NCBI GenBank assembly: GCA_025964775.1
Contig: JAOPYE010000029.1
Span: 62,001 to 126,000 of the forward strand
DNA length: 64,000 nucleotides
Direction: 5' to 3'
Source: Marmoricola sp.
GTDB taxonomy: Bacteria > Actinomycetota > Actinomycetes > Propionibacteriales > Nocardioidaceae
The translations under genes were made by a program, and so were the position numbers. Shown one piece after another: positions 9,049 to 17,949 of this stretch. The notes beneath the pieces are model-generated. The model was not told where the DNA came from and made no database searches. It saw nothing but the letters and a program-made list of their open reading frames with translations. Each line of letters opens with the position of its first letter. The stretch's first letter is position 1.

Positions 9049-10005
9049 TCAACGAACGTACTGCCGACTCGGCACGGGCGACTGCTCGGCGCTCGGGAGG
9101 TCCTCGAGCGCGGCATATTCCACGAGCTGGTCGATGTTGGCCATCAGCTCGCCGAACTGCAGCGTGGCCACCGCCTTTTCGATGTCACCCACTGCCTGGT
9201 CGAAGGTCCGGTACGACAGCGCAAGAGCAGCGGCCCCCGAATCCGGGGCGTCCTGCCACGGCATCTCGGTCTCTGCTGGCAGGCCTTTCAGGGTGAGGCG
9301 CGCCCAACGACCGGCAGCACCGTGGTGCCCGGTCAACCGATACGCCTCGCACACCGTGATGGCCAGGTGTGCCTTTTCGGAGACCGAGAGCTGTTCCTCC
9401 AGCGCGATCCGCTCCGCGACGCGTCGGGCGATGACGATCGCGCGACGGAAGTTCGAGAGCGCCAGGTGGGTCCGGGCTGCGGCGACCATGGCCGACAGGC
9501 CGATCGGTGTGTGGGTCAGCGGGCGAAGGATCCTGAGCGCCTCTCGACCCTGCCCGATCACCGTCAGGGCAGATGCCTGGACAACCCGGGCTGCGTTGGC
9601 GACCTCCACGGACCCGACCGACGTCGCCACCTCGGCCAGATCGTCGGCCAGCATGGCCGCATTGCCGCAACTCCCCGAGGACAGCAGCAGGTCGACGTGG
9701 GCGAGCTCGAACCGGAGTCCCTCGATCACGGGCGGTCCCCCGAGAGTCAGGGCATCGGGGTCCACCCGCAGGCGGCGAGCAAGATCGGTCAGCAGCCGCG
9801 AGCTCGGCCACCGCTCCGACGTTTCGATGCGGGACAGGTAGGCCAGCGACGTCACCCCGTCGGCCAGCTCTGCCTGGGTCATCCCGGCCGCGACGCGAGC
9901 GTTCTTGATCCGGGTGCCGAGTGCGACCCGGTGGGTCCAGCGCGCACGGGCCGGGAGCGGGGTGCCAGCCGCACCTGGCACTGACGACAACAGACGTTCG
10001 CCCAT
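9049..10005 (-). CDS. Second XRE-family HTH/TPR-like regulator
   Basis: The 318-residue paralogue has an XRE domain after a 25-residue basic leader (LGTRIKNARVAAGMTQAELA, then SLAYLSRIETSERWPSSRLL) and a shorter helical-repeat region. Its repeats are more degenerate than in its neighbour but keep TPR-like pairs (AARTHLALSNFRRAIVIARR). The ATG at 10005 follows GGAGG. It is the promoter-proximal gene of the pair. It could act as partner, antagonist or independent receptor. Similarity between the two HTH domains is obvious by eye, suggesting duplication. Confidence 0.8.
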   Translation of the reverse strand: MGERLLSSVPGAAGTPLPARARWTHRVALGTRIKNARVAAGMTQAELADGVTSLAYLSRIETSERWPSSRLLTDLARRLRVDPDALTLGGPPVIEGLRFELAHVDLLLSSGSCGNAAMLADDLAEVATSVGSVEVANAARVVQASALTVIGQGREALRILRPLTHTPIGLSAMVAAARTHLALSNFRRAIVIARRVAERIALEEQLSVSEKAHLAITVCEAYRLTGHHGAAGRWARLTLKGLPAETEMPWQDAPDSGAAALALSYRTFDQAVGDIEKAVATLQFGELMANIDQLVEYAALEDLPSAEQSPVPSRQYVR

Positions 10006-10040
10006 GAGAACCGGTCCTCCGTAGTGTGCTCGGGGTGTTA

Positions 10041-10093
10041 CCAGTCCAGTTTGACCTGATTTGCAGCATCTTGGCAAGATTTTCGGAAATCTT
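10041..10093 (-). promoter_or_regulatory. Predicted promoter/operators of the XRE-TPR operon
   Basis: On the minus strand TTGCCA (10077-10072), 17 bp, then TCAAAC (10054-10049) form a likely promoter. A perfect dyad AAGATTT-TCGG-AAATCTT (10076-10093) abuts the -35 box. The 15-bp motif CCAGTCCAGTTTGAC (10041-10055), repeated elsewhere in the window, covers the -10 box. Autoregulation is the obvious reading. The remaining bases to 10330 hold no convincing gene; only weak overlapping frames are present. Confidence 0.5.
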
Positions 10094-10330
10094 CTGATCT
10101 CCTGAGCGTGTCGCACTCGCGTTCTGGAGGTATCGAGCAGTACATTTCGCCGTTGACACCTCGGGCGATCCGCCCCATTCGTGCACATCTGGCAGATTCC
10201 GGTCCTACGATGACGATGTTGTCGAGCAGGAGCACCGGCTCAGCAACCGAAGCCAGGCGGTCCGGGTCAGCGCCAACGGCACGGCCACGACCGAGGGAGC
10301 TGGTTTGCCGATGGCGGAGAGACGTCAGTA

Positions 10331-10675
10331 ATGCGCGTCGTCGTGGCCGACAACGACCCGGATGCCCTTGACCTGGCCTTGACCGACCTGCGCCTGGAGG
10401 GTCACGAGGTCTTCGGTGCCGCCGATGCGGCGGGCGCCGAGAAGCTGGTCGACTCGGTGCTTCCGACGGCGGTCGTCCTGGACTACCGGATGCCTCCAGG
10501 AGATGACGGCCTCACCCTGGCGGAGCGACTGGTCGCAGACCATCCGGGCCTTCGGATCCTGATCTACAGCAACTACCAGAGCACCGAGCTGCGCAGTCGC
10601 GCGGCGGCGCTCGGAGTGCCGTTCCTCGCCAAGGGCAATCTCCGCGCCCTCCGGTCTGCCCTGGACCTGGCATGA
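10331..10675 (+). CDS. Single-domain response regulator (receiver only)
   Basis: The 114-residue protein is a bare CheY-like receiver: acidic pocket VVVADNDPDA, phospho-acceptor Asp in VVLDYRMPPG (about residue 51) and the conserved Lys in FLAKGN near the end. No output domain is present, so it likely relays phosphate or controls its partner by interaction. Its stop overlaps the start of the downstream kinase gene by 4 bp (ATGA), implying a stable kinase-receiver pair. Confidence 0.92.
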   Translation: MRVVVADNDPDALDLALTDLRLEGHEVFGAADAAGAEKLVDSVLPTAVVLDYRMPPGDDGLTLAERLVADHPGLRILIYSNYQSTELRSRAAALGVPFLAKGNLRALRSALDLA

Positions 10676-12513
10676 GCAAGGGCCCGCGGCGTGTGACGGG
10701 GGCCGCGATGGTCGTTGTCCTGGTGGCGGTGCTGGTCGCGTTCGCCACCGTCCTCGTTGCGCGTCACATCGCGGGACTGACCGCTCAGCGCGAAGCCGCG
10801 ACCTCGGCAGCCCAGTCGGTGACCGTCATAGCGGACGCTGTCCGCGCCAAGGTGGCCGCGGCCCGGGTCGATGCCTCCACCGGCCAGGGCACGGAGCTGG
10901 CGAGTGCCGCCGCCACGGTGGTGTCCAAGGCGACGCTCACGCTGGCACGAGACTCCGGCCAACCGGTGCTCGACGACGCGGGAGCCGGTGTCGTCGTCGT
11001 CGCCCACTACGACACCACGACGGCGCCGGCGAGCGTCCAGGACCGCAGGAACCATGTCAACGGCTACCGGATCGTCCCGTTGGACCTGACGGCCACGCTC
11101 AGCCGACTTCAGCCTGATCGCGGCGGCCTGTCCGTGAGCGGGCCGAACCGCGAGATCGCGTCGTCGCCGACCTCCCGCGCGTCGTCGGCAGCATCGGTCA
11201 CCGTGACGCTCGGACCGGACCTCACCCCGGGCTGGTCGATGACGGAGTGGAGCACCTCGCCGAAGACGTCGACGGTCGCCTGGCTGATCGCGCTTCTCCT
11301 GGTCCTCGCCGGAGCCGCAGGGGCAGTCTGGCTCACCTTTCGCGGGGCCGAGTCGCGTCGCCGTCGCGACGAGCTGCTCGGGCTCGAGAAGACGAGCTCC
11401 ACGGTGGCCGAACTGGCGACAGTCGCGCAGCACAGCCTGGACCTCGGTGACGCTCTGCCTGCAGTGACCACGCAGCTCTCCTCGACGCTCGGCCTGCAGG
11501 GCTTGTCCGTCGCCGTGCCGGCGTCACCCGGCGAACGCACGATCTTCGTGTGGGGAGCGCCACCGGCCGAGGACGCACCGCCGCCGAGTCGTGAGGAACT
11601 CAGCGCCGGCGAGACGTTGGGACTGGTGCTGTCGCGCGGGAGCCGCGTGATCGCGAAGATGCGCGTGACGGCCGGACGCGACCTCGACCGCCACGAGTTC
11701 CGTACGCTGATCGCTGCTGGCGACGTGCTCGCCTCTGCGGTGGCGAACGCCGAGGCGTACTCCGCGCAGGTCGAGCTGGTCAGACGGATGCGCGGCGTGG
11801 ACGCGCTGAAGACGGTCTTCCTCGCCACCGCCTCGCACGAGCTGAGGACGCCGGTGGTGGCGATCACCGGGTACGCCGGTCTGCTGAGCTCCCACTGGGA
11901 CAGTCTCAACCAGGACCAGGCTCGTGAGTACGCCGAGCGAATCGACAGCATCGCTCAACGCCTCAACCGGCTGGTCGAGGACATCCTGGACTTCTCCCGG
12001 CTCGAGAGCGGCACGGGAATCGGCCTCGAAGCCACCGTGCTGGACCTCGGCGACACCGTGGCCCAGGTGCTCGCCGAGCAGCCGGACCTCGCCGCTGACC
12101 ACAACCTCAGGTGCCGCCCCACCCCCGGTCTGCTTGTCAACGGAACGCGTCAGGCCATCGACCGGGTGGTCACGAACCTGGTGGGGAACGCCGCGAAGTA
12201 CTCCGACGCGGGCAGCACGATCCAGGTGTTCCTGAGGAAGACCGACACGGACGTCGAGCTCGTCGTCGAGGACGACGGTCCGGGCATACCGGTCGACGAA
12301 CGCGAGCAGGTGTTCAGTCCGTTCTACCGCGGACCCGGGGACCAGGTCTTGCGTACCCGCGGCGCCGGCCTCGGCCTTGCGATCGTCTCGGAGTTCGCTG
12401 CCTCGATGGGAGGCCGGGTCCGGGTCGGTGACGCCCCTGGTGGCGGCGCCAGTTTCATCGTGTCCTACCCGACCGTCGTACCCGACCCTGGAGCTGCTGA
12501 TGTTCAAGCGTGA
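10672..12513 (+). CDS. Sensor histidine kinase with extracytoplasmic domain and GAF-like linker
   Basis: The 613-residue protein has a TM helix at about residues 10-32, an external domain of about 165 residues, and a second TM near 200-222 (AWLIALLLVLAGAAGAVWLT). A GAF-like region with SVAVPASPGERTIFVWGAPP follows, then a HisKA dimerisation domain with FLATASHELRTPV (phospho-His about 389) and HATPase_c (N box LVGNAAKYSD, G1 DDGPGIP, G2 GAGLGLAI). It is translationally coupled to the receiver upstream and overlaps the next kinase by 14 bp. The external ligand is unknown. Confidence 0.92.
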   Translation: MSKGPRRVTGAAMVVVLVAVLVAFATVLVARHIAGLTAQREAATSAAQSVTVIADAVRAKVAAARVDASTGQGTELASAAATVVSKATLTLARDSGQPVLDDAGAGVVVVAHYDTTTAPASVQDRRNHVNGYRIVPLDLTATLSRLQPDRGGLSVSGPNREIASSPTSRASSAASVTVTLGPDLTPGWSMTEWSTSPKTSTVAWLIALLLVLAGAAGAVWLTFRGAESRRRRDELLGLEKTSSTVAELATVAQHSLDLGDALPAVTTQLSSTLGLQGLSVAVPASPGERTIFVWGAPPAEDAPPPSREELSAGETLGLVLSRGSRVIAKMRVTAGRDLDRHEFRTLIAAGDVLASAVANAEAYSAQVELVRRMRGVDALKTVFLATASHELRTPVVAITGYAGLLSSHWDSLNQDQAREYAERIDSIAQRLNRLVEDILDFSRLESGTGIGLEATVLDLGDTVAQVLAEQPDLAADHNLRCRPTPGLLVNGTRQAIDRVVTNLVGNAAKYSDAGSTIQVFLRKTDTDVELVVEDDGPGIPVDEREQVFSPFYRGPGDQVLRTRGAGLGLAIVSEFAASMGGRVRVGDAPGGGASFIVSYPTVVPDPGAADVQA

Positions 12514-14119
12514 CCGATTGCTGCCGGGCGTGGCCCTGATCGCGGTCGTCGCGGTCGCCCTGGTCGTGGTTGCTCTGCTGCGCAGCGCGAGCATGAACGG
12601 CACCCGAGCGCTGGAGGACCTGAAGGTGGGGCAGGTCCAATCCACCGCGAACAGCTTCAGCGCACGGATCGGGACGAGCTTCGCCTCGATCGGAGGGCTG
12701 GGCGCCCGCCCGTGGCAGCTGACCCGCGGAAGTGCCGCGGACCAGACGGCACTGAACGCCTTCGCGATCGACCCCCAGGCCATCTCCGGCTTCTTCCTCG
12801 TCGACGCCGCTGACACGATCACCAGCGGCGTCCTGCTCCGGCCGGGCCAGCTCGGCCCGAAGTACGACCCGGCGAACTGGGAGCGCCTGAAGACCGCGCT
12901 CGCGTCGGCGCCTGCCACAGTGCTGCCCGTGGTGACCAGTGGTGTCACCACCGAACTTCCGTCCTACGCGTTTGCCGTCGCCATCCGCGGAAAGAGCCCG
13001 ACCAGCATCCGGGGCGCCTTCGTCTTCGAGCAGGCGCTGACCCAGGACTCGGCGTTCAACAAGGAGATCGCGGCATCCCAGAAGAGCGGCGGGTCGGCTG
13101 CGCTGCGGTTCCTGGACACCCACGGCACGGTGGTCGCGACCTCGCTCCCCGCGGGGCTCGGCGCACAAGTCCCGGACAAGCGCCTGATCGGCCTCACCGA
13201 CGGTCTGCACAAGATCGGCGGGAACCTGGTCGTCAGTGCTGCCGTTCCGAGCATCGGTTGGCGCGTCGTGTTCACCCAGCGCGAGTCGGAGTTCGTCCGA
13301 CCTCTGGCCGGCCCTCTCCAGTCGGCCGGCCTCGTCCTGGTGCTGCTGCTGCTGGTGATCGGCATCGTGCTGACCGCTGCCCTTGCCAGGCGGTTGCAAC
13401 AAGCGCGCGAGACCGAGAAGCGGTTGCGGGAGCTCCACGGTGCGCAGGAGGAGTTCATCTCGGTCGTCTCCCACGAGCTGCGCACTCCGGTCGCCGGTGT
13501 CCTCGGATTCCTGCAGACAACCCTGGATCACTGGTCGGTGATGACCGACGGTGAACGACACGACGCCGTACGGCGAGCCTTCACCAATGCCCGGAGGCTG
13601 CAGGCGATGGCTCGTGACGTCCTCGACACCGAGAGCATCGAGTCCGGCCAGTTCGGCTACCTCTCGCACCCGATCGATCTCGTCGAGGAGGTCCGCACCG
13701 CCGCGGCAAGCTTCGACGAGGGGACCAACCGGGTCACCCTCACCGTACCGGGGACCGAGGTGGTCATGGACGGCGACGCCGACCGGATCCAGCAGGTCCT
13801 CTCGAACCTGATCGACAACTCCCTGAAGTTCTCCACCGAGGACAACGCAGTCGAGGTATCGCTGGAGCAGATCGGTGCAGTCGCCCGGATCACGGTCCTC
13901 GACCATGGTTCAGGCATCGACCCGGACCAGTTGACGAAGATCTTCGACAAATTCGTGCGGGCTCGTGAAGGGACGGTGACCGGCACCGGCCTGGGCCTCT
14001 ACATCTCGCGACGGATCGTCGAGGCACACGGAGGTCGGATCTGGGCCGAGAGCAGTCCTGGAGAGAACACCCGGTTCGTGGTCGAGCTGCCGTGCCGAAC
14101 ACCGGTCCCGGGTTCATGA
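12500..14119 (+). CDS. Second sensor histidine kinase with Cache-like external domain
   Basis: The 539-residue protein starts at ATG 12500, inside the end of the previous kinase gene, with GGAG just upstream. TM1 is at about residues 10-28. A long external domain (about 30-270) resembles double Cache domains (AISGFFLVDAADTITSGVLL and FVFEQALTQDSAFN). TM2 is at about 278-300, followed by HisKA with ISVVSHELRTPV (His about 325) and HATPase_c (LIDNSLKFS, DHGSGID, GTGLGLYISRRI). Two kinases in one operon between two receivers is unusual and may allow signal integration. Confidence 0.9.
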   Translation: MFKRDRLLPGVALIAVVAVALVVVALLRSASMNGTRALEDLKVGQVQSTANSFSARIGTSFASIGGLGARPWQLTRGSAADQTALNAFAIDPQAISGFFLVDAADTITSGVLLRPGQLGPKYDPANWERLKTALASAPATVLPVVTSGVTTELPSYAFAVAIRGKSPTSIRGAFVFEQALTQDSAFNKEIAASQKSGGSAALRFLDTHGTVVATSLPAGLGAQVPDKRLIGLTDGLHKIGGNLVVSAAVPSIGWRVVFTQRESEFVRPLAGPLQSAGLVLVLLLLVIGIVLTAALARRLQQARETEKRLRELHGAQEEFISVVSHELRTPVAGVLGFLQTTLDHWSVMTDGERHDAVRRAFTNARRLQAMARDVLDTESIESGQFGYLSHPIDLVEEVRTAAASFDEGTNRVTLTVPGTEVVMDGDADRIQQVLSNLIDNSLKFSTEDNAVEVSLEQIGAVARITVLDHGSGIDPDQLTKIFDKFVRAREGTVTGTGLGLYISRRIVEAHGGRIWAESSPGENTRFVVELPCRTPVPGS

Positions 14120-14148
14120 CGCGAAACGCTGAGGCTGCGAGGGTCGGG

Positions 14149-14163
14149 CTAGTCCAGTTTGTC
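14149..14163 (+). promoter_or_regulatory. Copy of the recurring 15-bp motif before the second receiver gene
   Basis: CTAGTCCAGTTTGTC lies in the gap between the kinase gene and the receiver gene at 14226. It differs from the copy at 10041-10055 at two positions. A purine-rich GGTGGAGGA ribosome site precedes the ATG at 14226. Function inferred only from recurrence. Confidence 0.4.
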
Positions 14164-14225
14164 ACTTTTCACAACGATGACCCTCGACGGGCTCCTGCAT
14201 CGCTGCCGATCCCTAGGGTGGAGGA

Positions 14226-14624
14226 ATGACGCCGACCGATTCCGACGTGCCTGCGCCGAGGATCCTGCTCGTGGACGACGAGCCTGACATCCGCGGGCTG
14301 GCCCGGCTGATCCTCGAAATGAACGGCCTTGTCGTCGACGAGGCTGCAGACGGGACCCAGGCCCTGGCGCGCTTCGACGAACTGAACCCGCCGCCGGACC
14401 CGGCCGCCGTCGTCCTGGACAACCGGATGCCCGGGCTGAGCGGTGTCGAGGTGGCAGCGAAGATGCTCTCCATCAATCCTGCCCAGGTGATCGTGCTGTT
14501 CACCGCGCACCTCGATCGGGCCACCGAGGATGCCGCCAAGGCTGTCGGTGTGACGGCCTGCGTGTCCAAGACAGAGATCCGGCGCCTCGCGCAGATCCTC
14601 CGCGAACTGATGCCTGCCGCCTGA
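14226..14624 (+). CDS. Single-domain response regulator
   Basis: The 132-residue CheY-like receiver has the acidic pair in ILLVDDEPDI, phospho-Asp in VVLDNRMPGLSG (about residue 65), Thr in VLFTAHL and Lys in CVSKTEI. There is no output domain. It stands 106 bp after the two-kinase operon with a copy of the recurring 15-bp motif upstream, so it may be transcribed separately from the same signalling set. Together with the receiver at 10331 it flanks two kinases. Confidence 0.9.
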   Translation: MTPTDSDVPAPRILLVDDEPDIRGLARLILEMNGLVVDEAADGTQALARFDELNPPPDPAAVVLDNRMPGLSGVEVAAKMLSINPAQVIVLFTAHLDRATEDAAKAVGVTACVSKTEIRRLAQILRELMPAA

Positions 14625-14642
14625 CCGGCCGGTGGGCTTCGC

Positions 14643-14789
14643 CTAGGCGTTCGGACCCGTCTGCTCCTTCAGGCGCTTCGCCCGGAGCCGTACCAGGATC
14701 GCGTCGATGCTCCGCTGGGTCTCCGAACAGGAGTTCACCGGCGCCTCCGCGTGCCGTGTGATCGGCGGCGGCTCCGGCGTATCCCTCAT
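14643..14789 (-). CDS. Possible 48-residue hypothetical protein
   Basis: An ATG at 14789 opens a frame reading MRDTPEPPPITRHAEAPVNS, then an amphipathic, basic C-terminal helix (RSIDAILVRLRAKRLKEQ), ending at 14643. It has coding-like G/C third positions and a helix-like tail. The ribosome site is weak. It is convergent with the receiver gene. Conservation is unknown to me, so this is a low-confidence gene; the region 14625-14847 otherwise holds nothing recognisable. Confidence 0.35.
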   Translation of the reverse strand: MRDTPEPPPITRHAEAPVNSCSETQRSIDAILVRLRAKRLKEQTGPNA

Positions 14790-14847
14790 GGATCATGTTT
14801 ACCATTTTGTGGGCTTTTCAAACCTGAGGATGCTTGGCCCTTCGTCC

Positions 14848-16032
14848 TCACAATGCCGCGAGCAGGAGGGGCAGGATGGCGAGCAGGTTCGGAACTGCTG
14901 CCAAGGGGTTCGGCAGGGTGACAAGAGGATAGGTCCCGAGGTCCGGGTCCTGCAGGGTCACCGACAGTCCGGTCGGTACCTGCTGGCCGACGTACAACGC
15001 GTTCAGATGTGCCAGCGCCGTGCTCATCACGATCGCGCTGACGTGCCCCGAGAACGGGGACACGTAGGCCGGAAGCATGCCCATCAAGGCCTGGGTGTTC
15101 ACTGCGGAGAGCGCGCCGCCGAGCGTGTCACCATCGAGCGTGGCCCCGTTCGAGCCGCCGGAAGTGTTGAACACCGAGGTGTACACGTTGGTCGGTACTC
15201 CCGCTACGGCAAGTGCCGCGGCCATCTGCACCGACTGATCCGCTGTCACCTCTCCGTCGTCGACACCGTGGAAGATCTCCACGCCCTGGATCCCCGATGA
15301 CCGCATCAACCCGGCCCGGGTGACCGGGCTGTCCGCCAGGTAGGTCCCCGGAACAGTCAGCGCAGTGCCACCGAATTCGGCGCTCATCGCCGCGAGCGCG
15401 CTGGTACCGGTGGCCGAGATCGAACCCAGCGGCACCAGGGAGATGGCTTCGGAGTCGGCCCAGGTCTCGGCCACGTTGGCCACGCCGGCCACGTCGAACC
15501 AGTAGTTGTACAGCGGAGATCCGCTGCTGCGCGTTGCGCTCTGGGAGACGGCAAGACCGGACATGTTGCCGCCCATGCTGATCCCGAAGACGCTGTTGAC
15601 GAAGCCAGCGCTCCCCGGGCACGCGCTGTCGAAGAGCTTCGTTGCTGCGATCGAGTCTTGTGCGCCTTCGATCACTCGCCAGCCGATGCCGGTGCTCAGG
15701 TCGGTGCCGCGGTAGTTCATCGACAGCGCGATCACGCCGTCATTGGTCGCGATCTGCTGCATCTCCGTCGCGAACCTGGCCGCCGTACCAGGGAAACCGT
15801 GGCCGACGACCACGATCCCCTTCGGTGCGGTTGCCGGTAGTGAGAACAGGCCGGTAGCGGGCTGTCCGCCCACCGTCACGGTCAACGGCTGCGGGGCCTG
15901 GCTCGTGCTGGTGCAGGGTGCTGCAACCACCGTGTCCGCTGCGGCGACCCCGGCCAGCGCGAACGGCAGAGCGAGGGCAACGCAGGCCACGAAGCCGGCC
16001 CCGAGTGCACCACGAACGTCGAAAACTCTCAT
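14848..16032 (-). CDS. Secreted alpha/beta hydrolase
   Basis: The 394-residue product has an N-terminal signal peptide (hydrophobic stretch about residues 10-31, cleavage near VAAADT). An alpha/beta-hydrolase core follows: oxyanion-type GHGFPG (77-82), nucleophile elbow GISMGG with Ser about 152, and a candidate catalytic His in FSGHVSA. The C-terminus ends with a hydrophobic leucine/alanine run (LLAILPLLLAAL) that may be a weak anchor. Substrate unknown; esterase or peptidase are possible. It is divergent from the HIT gene. Confidence 0.78.
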   Translation of the reverse strand: MRVFDVRGALGAGFVACVALALPFALAGVAAADTVVAAPCTSTSQAPQPLTVTVGGQPATGLFSLPATAPKGIVVVGHGFPGTAARFATEMQQIATNDGVIALSMNYRGTDLSTGIGWRVIEGAQDSIAATKLFDSACPGSAGFVNSVFGISMGGNMSGLAVSQSATRSSGSPLYNYWFDVAGVANVAETWADSEAISLVPLGSISATGTSALAAMSAEFGGTALTVPGTYLADSPVTRAGLMRSSGIQGVEIFHGVDDGEVTADQSVQMAAALAVAGVPTNVYTSVFNTSGGSNGATLDGDTLGGALSAVNTQALMGMLPAYVSPFSGHVSAIVMSTALAHLNALYVGQQVPTGLSVTLQDPDLGTYPLVTLPNPLAAVPNLLAILPLLLAAL

Positions 16033-16158
16033 TGCGCCACCGTCTCAAGAGGAGGAAATCCAGCTCGCTGCCTGGTGACACGAGAGTCGCCCGATCCCGG
16101 CAGGGTAGTGACACATCGGTCGTGTGTCCATAGTCCCTCGGGTCGCTAGCGTTGGGGC

Positions 16159-16779
16159 ATGCCACTCTCGCCCGAGGAGTTCTACCAGCACGCTGTGGCC
16201 GCAGCGGATGACGAGCAGCGCCTCCCGCTCGCACGGATGACCGGCTGGGACATCAGCCCGTTCGAGGCCGACGGTCTCCGGGTGTCGCAGTTGCGCCCGC
16301 CGGTGGTCCCGGAGCCGCCCCGGCACGGGGATGACCCGGCGGACTGCGGGTCGTGTCGCCGCCGCGACGAGGGCCTCTGGCTCGACGACCGCTGGAGGCT
16401 GACCCGGATCACGAAGGTCGGGGTGCCGCTCGTGCTGATGCTGCATCCGCGTGACCACTACGACCTCGATGACCTCCCCGACGAACTTGCCGCCGAGATG
16501 GGAGTGCTCAGTACGCACATCGCGCGGCACGTCTCCGCCCTGCCCCACGTGAGCCGGTGCCACCTCTATCGCATCGGTGACGGCGGCGCCCACCTCCACG
16601 TCTGGTTCTTCACACGCCCCGAGGGTCAGTCTCAGCTCTACGGATCGTGGCTGGTCGTCTGGGACGATCTGCTGCCTGAGTACCCCGAAGACCTGGCCGC
16701 GGCAGACGCAGCCATCGTCGCGAACAAGCTGGTCGCCAGCTACGGCGGAGTGGCCGACACCACGGTGTCGGGGACCTAG
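16159..16779 (+). CDS. HIT-like domain protein
   Basis: The 206-residue protein has a HIT-superfamily layout: a substrate strand region (VPLVLMLHPRDHYDLDD) and a late catalytic-type motif GGAHLHVWFF (about residues 134-143), matching the H-x-H-x pattern. A Cys-containing DCGSCRRRDEG segment sits before it. Members act as nucleotide hydrolases or transferases. The deviation from a clean H-x-H-x-H makes the reaction uncertain. Monocistronic, ending in a strong bidirectional hairpin. Confidence 0.7.
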   Translation: MPLSPEEFYQHAVAAADDEQRLPLARMTGWDISPFEADGLRVSQLRPPVVPEPPRHGDDPADCGSCRRRDEGLWLDDRWRLTRITKVGVPLVLMLHPRDHYDLDDLPDELAAEMGVLSTHIARHVSALPHVSRCHLYRIGDGGAHLHVWFFTRPEGQSQLYGSWLVVWDDLLPEYPEDLAAADAAIVANKLVASYGGVADTTVSGT

Positions 16780-16814
16780 TGGCGGGCCGACCCCTCCTCG
16801 AGGTCGGCCCGCCA
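16780..16814. terminator. Bidirectional terminator hairpin
   Basis: TGGCGGGCCGACC and GGTCGGCCCGCCA form a perfect 13-bp stem with a 9-nt loop. It begins right after the HIT stop codon and ends 20 bp before the stop of the convergent substrate-binding-protein gene. This is the classic place for a shared terminator. Confidence 0.75.
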
Positions 16815-16834
16815 TCGGGGTGTGAAGGAGTGGC

Positions 16835-17920
16835 TCAGCCGTTCGGGCCGGCCGGGGTGGTGGTGGGGGTGATGCCCTCCAACTTCAGTGCGTTGTCGAC
16901 GAACGTGTTGGTGAACGTACTGGCGATCGAGACCTTGGACGGGTCGGTGCCGATCGTCTTCAGCATCGAGTAGATCGTCTTCGGGCCGCCGGCGGGCATG
17001 AGGCCGTCGGGCAGGAACTGTCCGTAGTCCTGCTGCAGTGCCGCGGTGTAGGTCTGAGGCGTGACCAGACCGTTGTTGGTGTACGCCGTCGGCATGGCTT
17101 TCTCGACGTCCGCCGCGGTGTGCGTGTGGATCCAGTTCATGGTCGCCACCAACGCGTCGACGACCTTCTGGACCGTGTCCTTGTGCTGGTTCACCCAGCT
17201 GGTCTGAGCCAGCACTGATGCGGCCGGCCACGCGCCGCCGAGCAAGGTGGTCGCGCCCGCTGAGGTGGCCAGGTCGAATGCCGAGTAGCCCAGGTGCTTC
17301 GACTCGATGGCCTGGACGGTCGGCTGCGTCGTCATGACGCAGGCGGCGCTGCCGTGCTGGAGCGCGGCGATCGCTGTCGCACCCGCACCGACTGCGACGG
17401 TCGTGTAGTCGCTGTGCTTCACCCCGCCCTTCGAGGCGACGAACTGGGTCAGCGTGTCGGTGCCGGAGCCGAGGTCGGTGACACCCATCTTCTTGCCCTT
17501 GATGTCAGCAGGTGTGTGCACACCGCTGTTGGTGGCGCACATGATGCGCTCGCCGGGGGCTCCGGAGAGCTGGATGACGTCCTCGACGGACTTGCCCTTG
17601 AGACCGAAGTCGACGGTGTGGTTGTACCAGGCGCCGGCCAGGTCCACCTGACCCGAGACCATCGCGTCCTCGGCACCGACGCCGCCGGAGGCCTCGGTGC
17701 TGAGCACGACGTTGACGCCGTACTTCTTGTAGAAACCGAGCTGGTCGGCGAGCTTGTAGGGCAGGTAGATCTGCTTGTCGATGCCACCGACCATCATCGT
17801 GACGGTCGGCATGCCGGCAGTGGAGCCGGTGGAGCCCGTGGAGCTCGAGCCGCAGGCGGCGATCGCCGGGGCGACCGCCAGCAGCGCAGCGGCTGCCAGA
17901 ATTGGTGAGCGACGGAACAT
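16835..17920 (-). CDS. ABC transporter substrate-binding lipoprotein (SsuA/TauA/NMT1-like)
   Basis: The 361-residue protein starts MFRRSPILAAAALLAVAPAI and has lipobox IAAC at about residues 20-23. The mature region has NMT1/THI5-like features: IYLPYKLADQLGFYKKYGVN, DAMVSGQVDLAGAWYNHTVD, and GKKMGVTDLGSGTDTL. Such proteins capture sulfonates, taurine, pyrimidine precursors or aromatic acids outside the membrane. It is the last gene of a three-gene importer operon with the permease 29 bp upstream. Ligand not assignable. Confidence 0.88.
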   Translation of the reverse strand: MFRRSPILAAAALLAVAPAIAACGSSSTGSTGSTAGMPTVTMMVGGIDKQIYLPYKLADQLGFYKKYGVNVVLSTEASGGVGAEDAMVSGQVDLAGAWYNHTVDFGLKGKSVEDVIQLSGAPGERIMCATNSGVHTPADIKGKKMGVTDLGSGTDTLTQFVASKGGVKHSDYTTVAVGAGATAIAALQHGSAACVMTTQPTVQAIESKHLGYSAFDLATSAGATTLLGGAWPAASVLAQTSWVNQHKDTVQKVVDALVATMNWIHTHTAADVEKAMPTAYTNNGLVTPQTYTAALQQDYGQFLPDGLMPAGGPKTIYSMLKTIGTDPSKVSIASTFTNTFVDNALKLEGITPTTTPAGPNG

Positions 17921-17949
17921 GGTCCTCTTCTTTCCTTGGTGGGGGTTGA

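Noticed and set aside
10038..10235. Minus-strand 65-residue frame upstream of the XRE-TPR operon as a peptide pheromone
   Set aside because: It spans the predicted promoter and operator, has no proper signal peptide or ribosome site.
10108..10371. Short plus-strand frame before the first receiver gene as a second signal peptide
   Set aside because: No hydrophobic export segment, no ribosome site, and it overlaps the receiver start.
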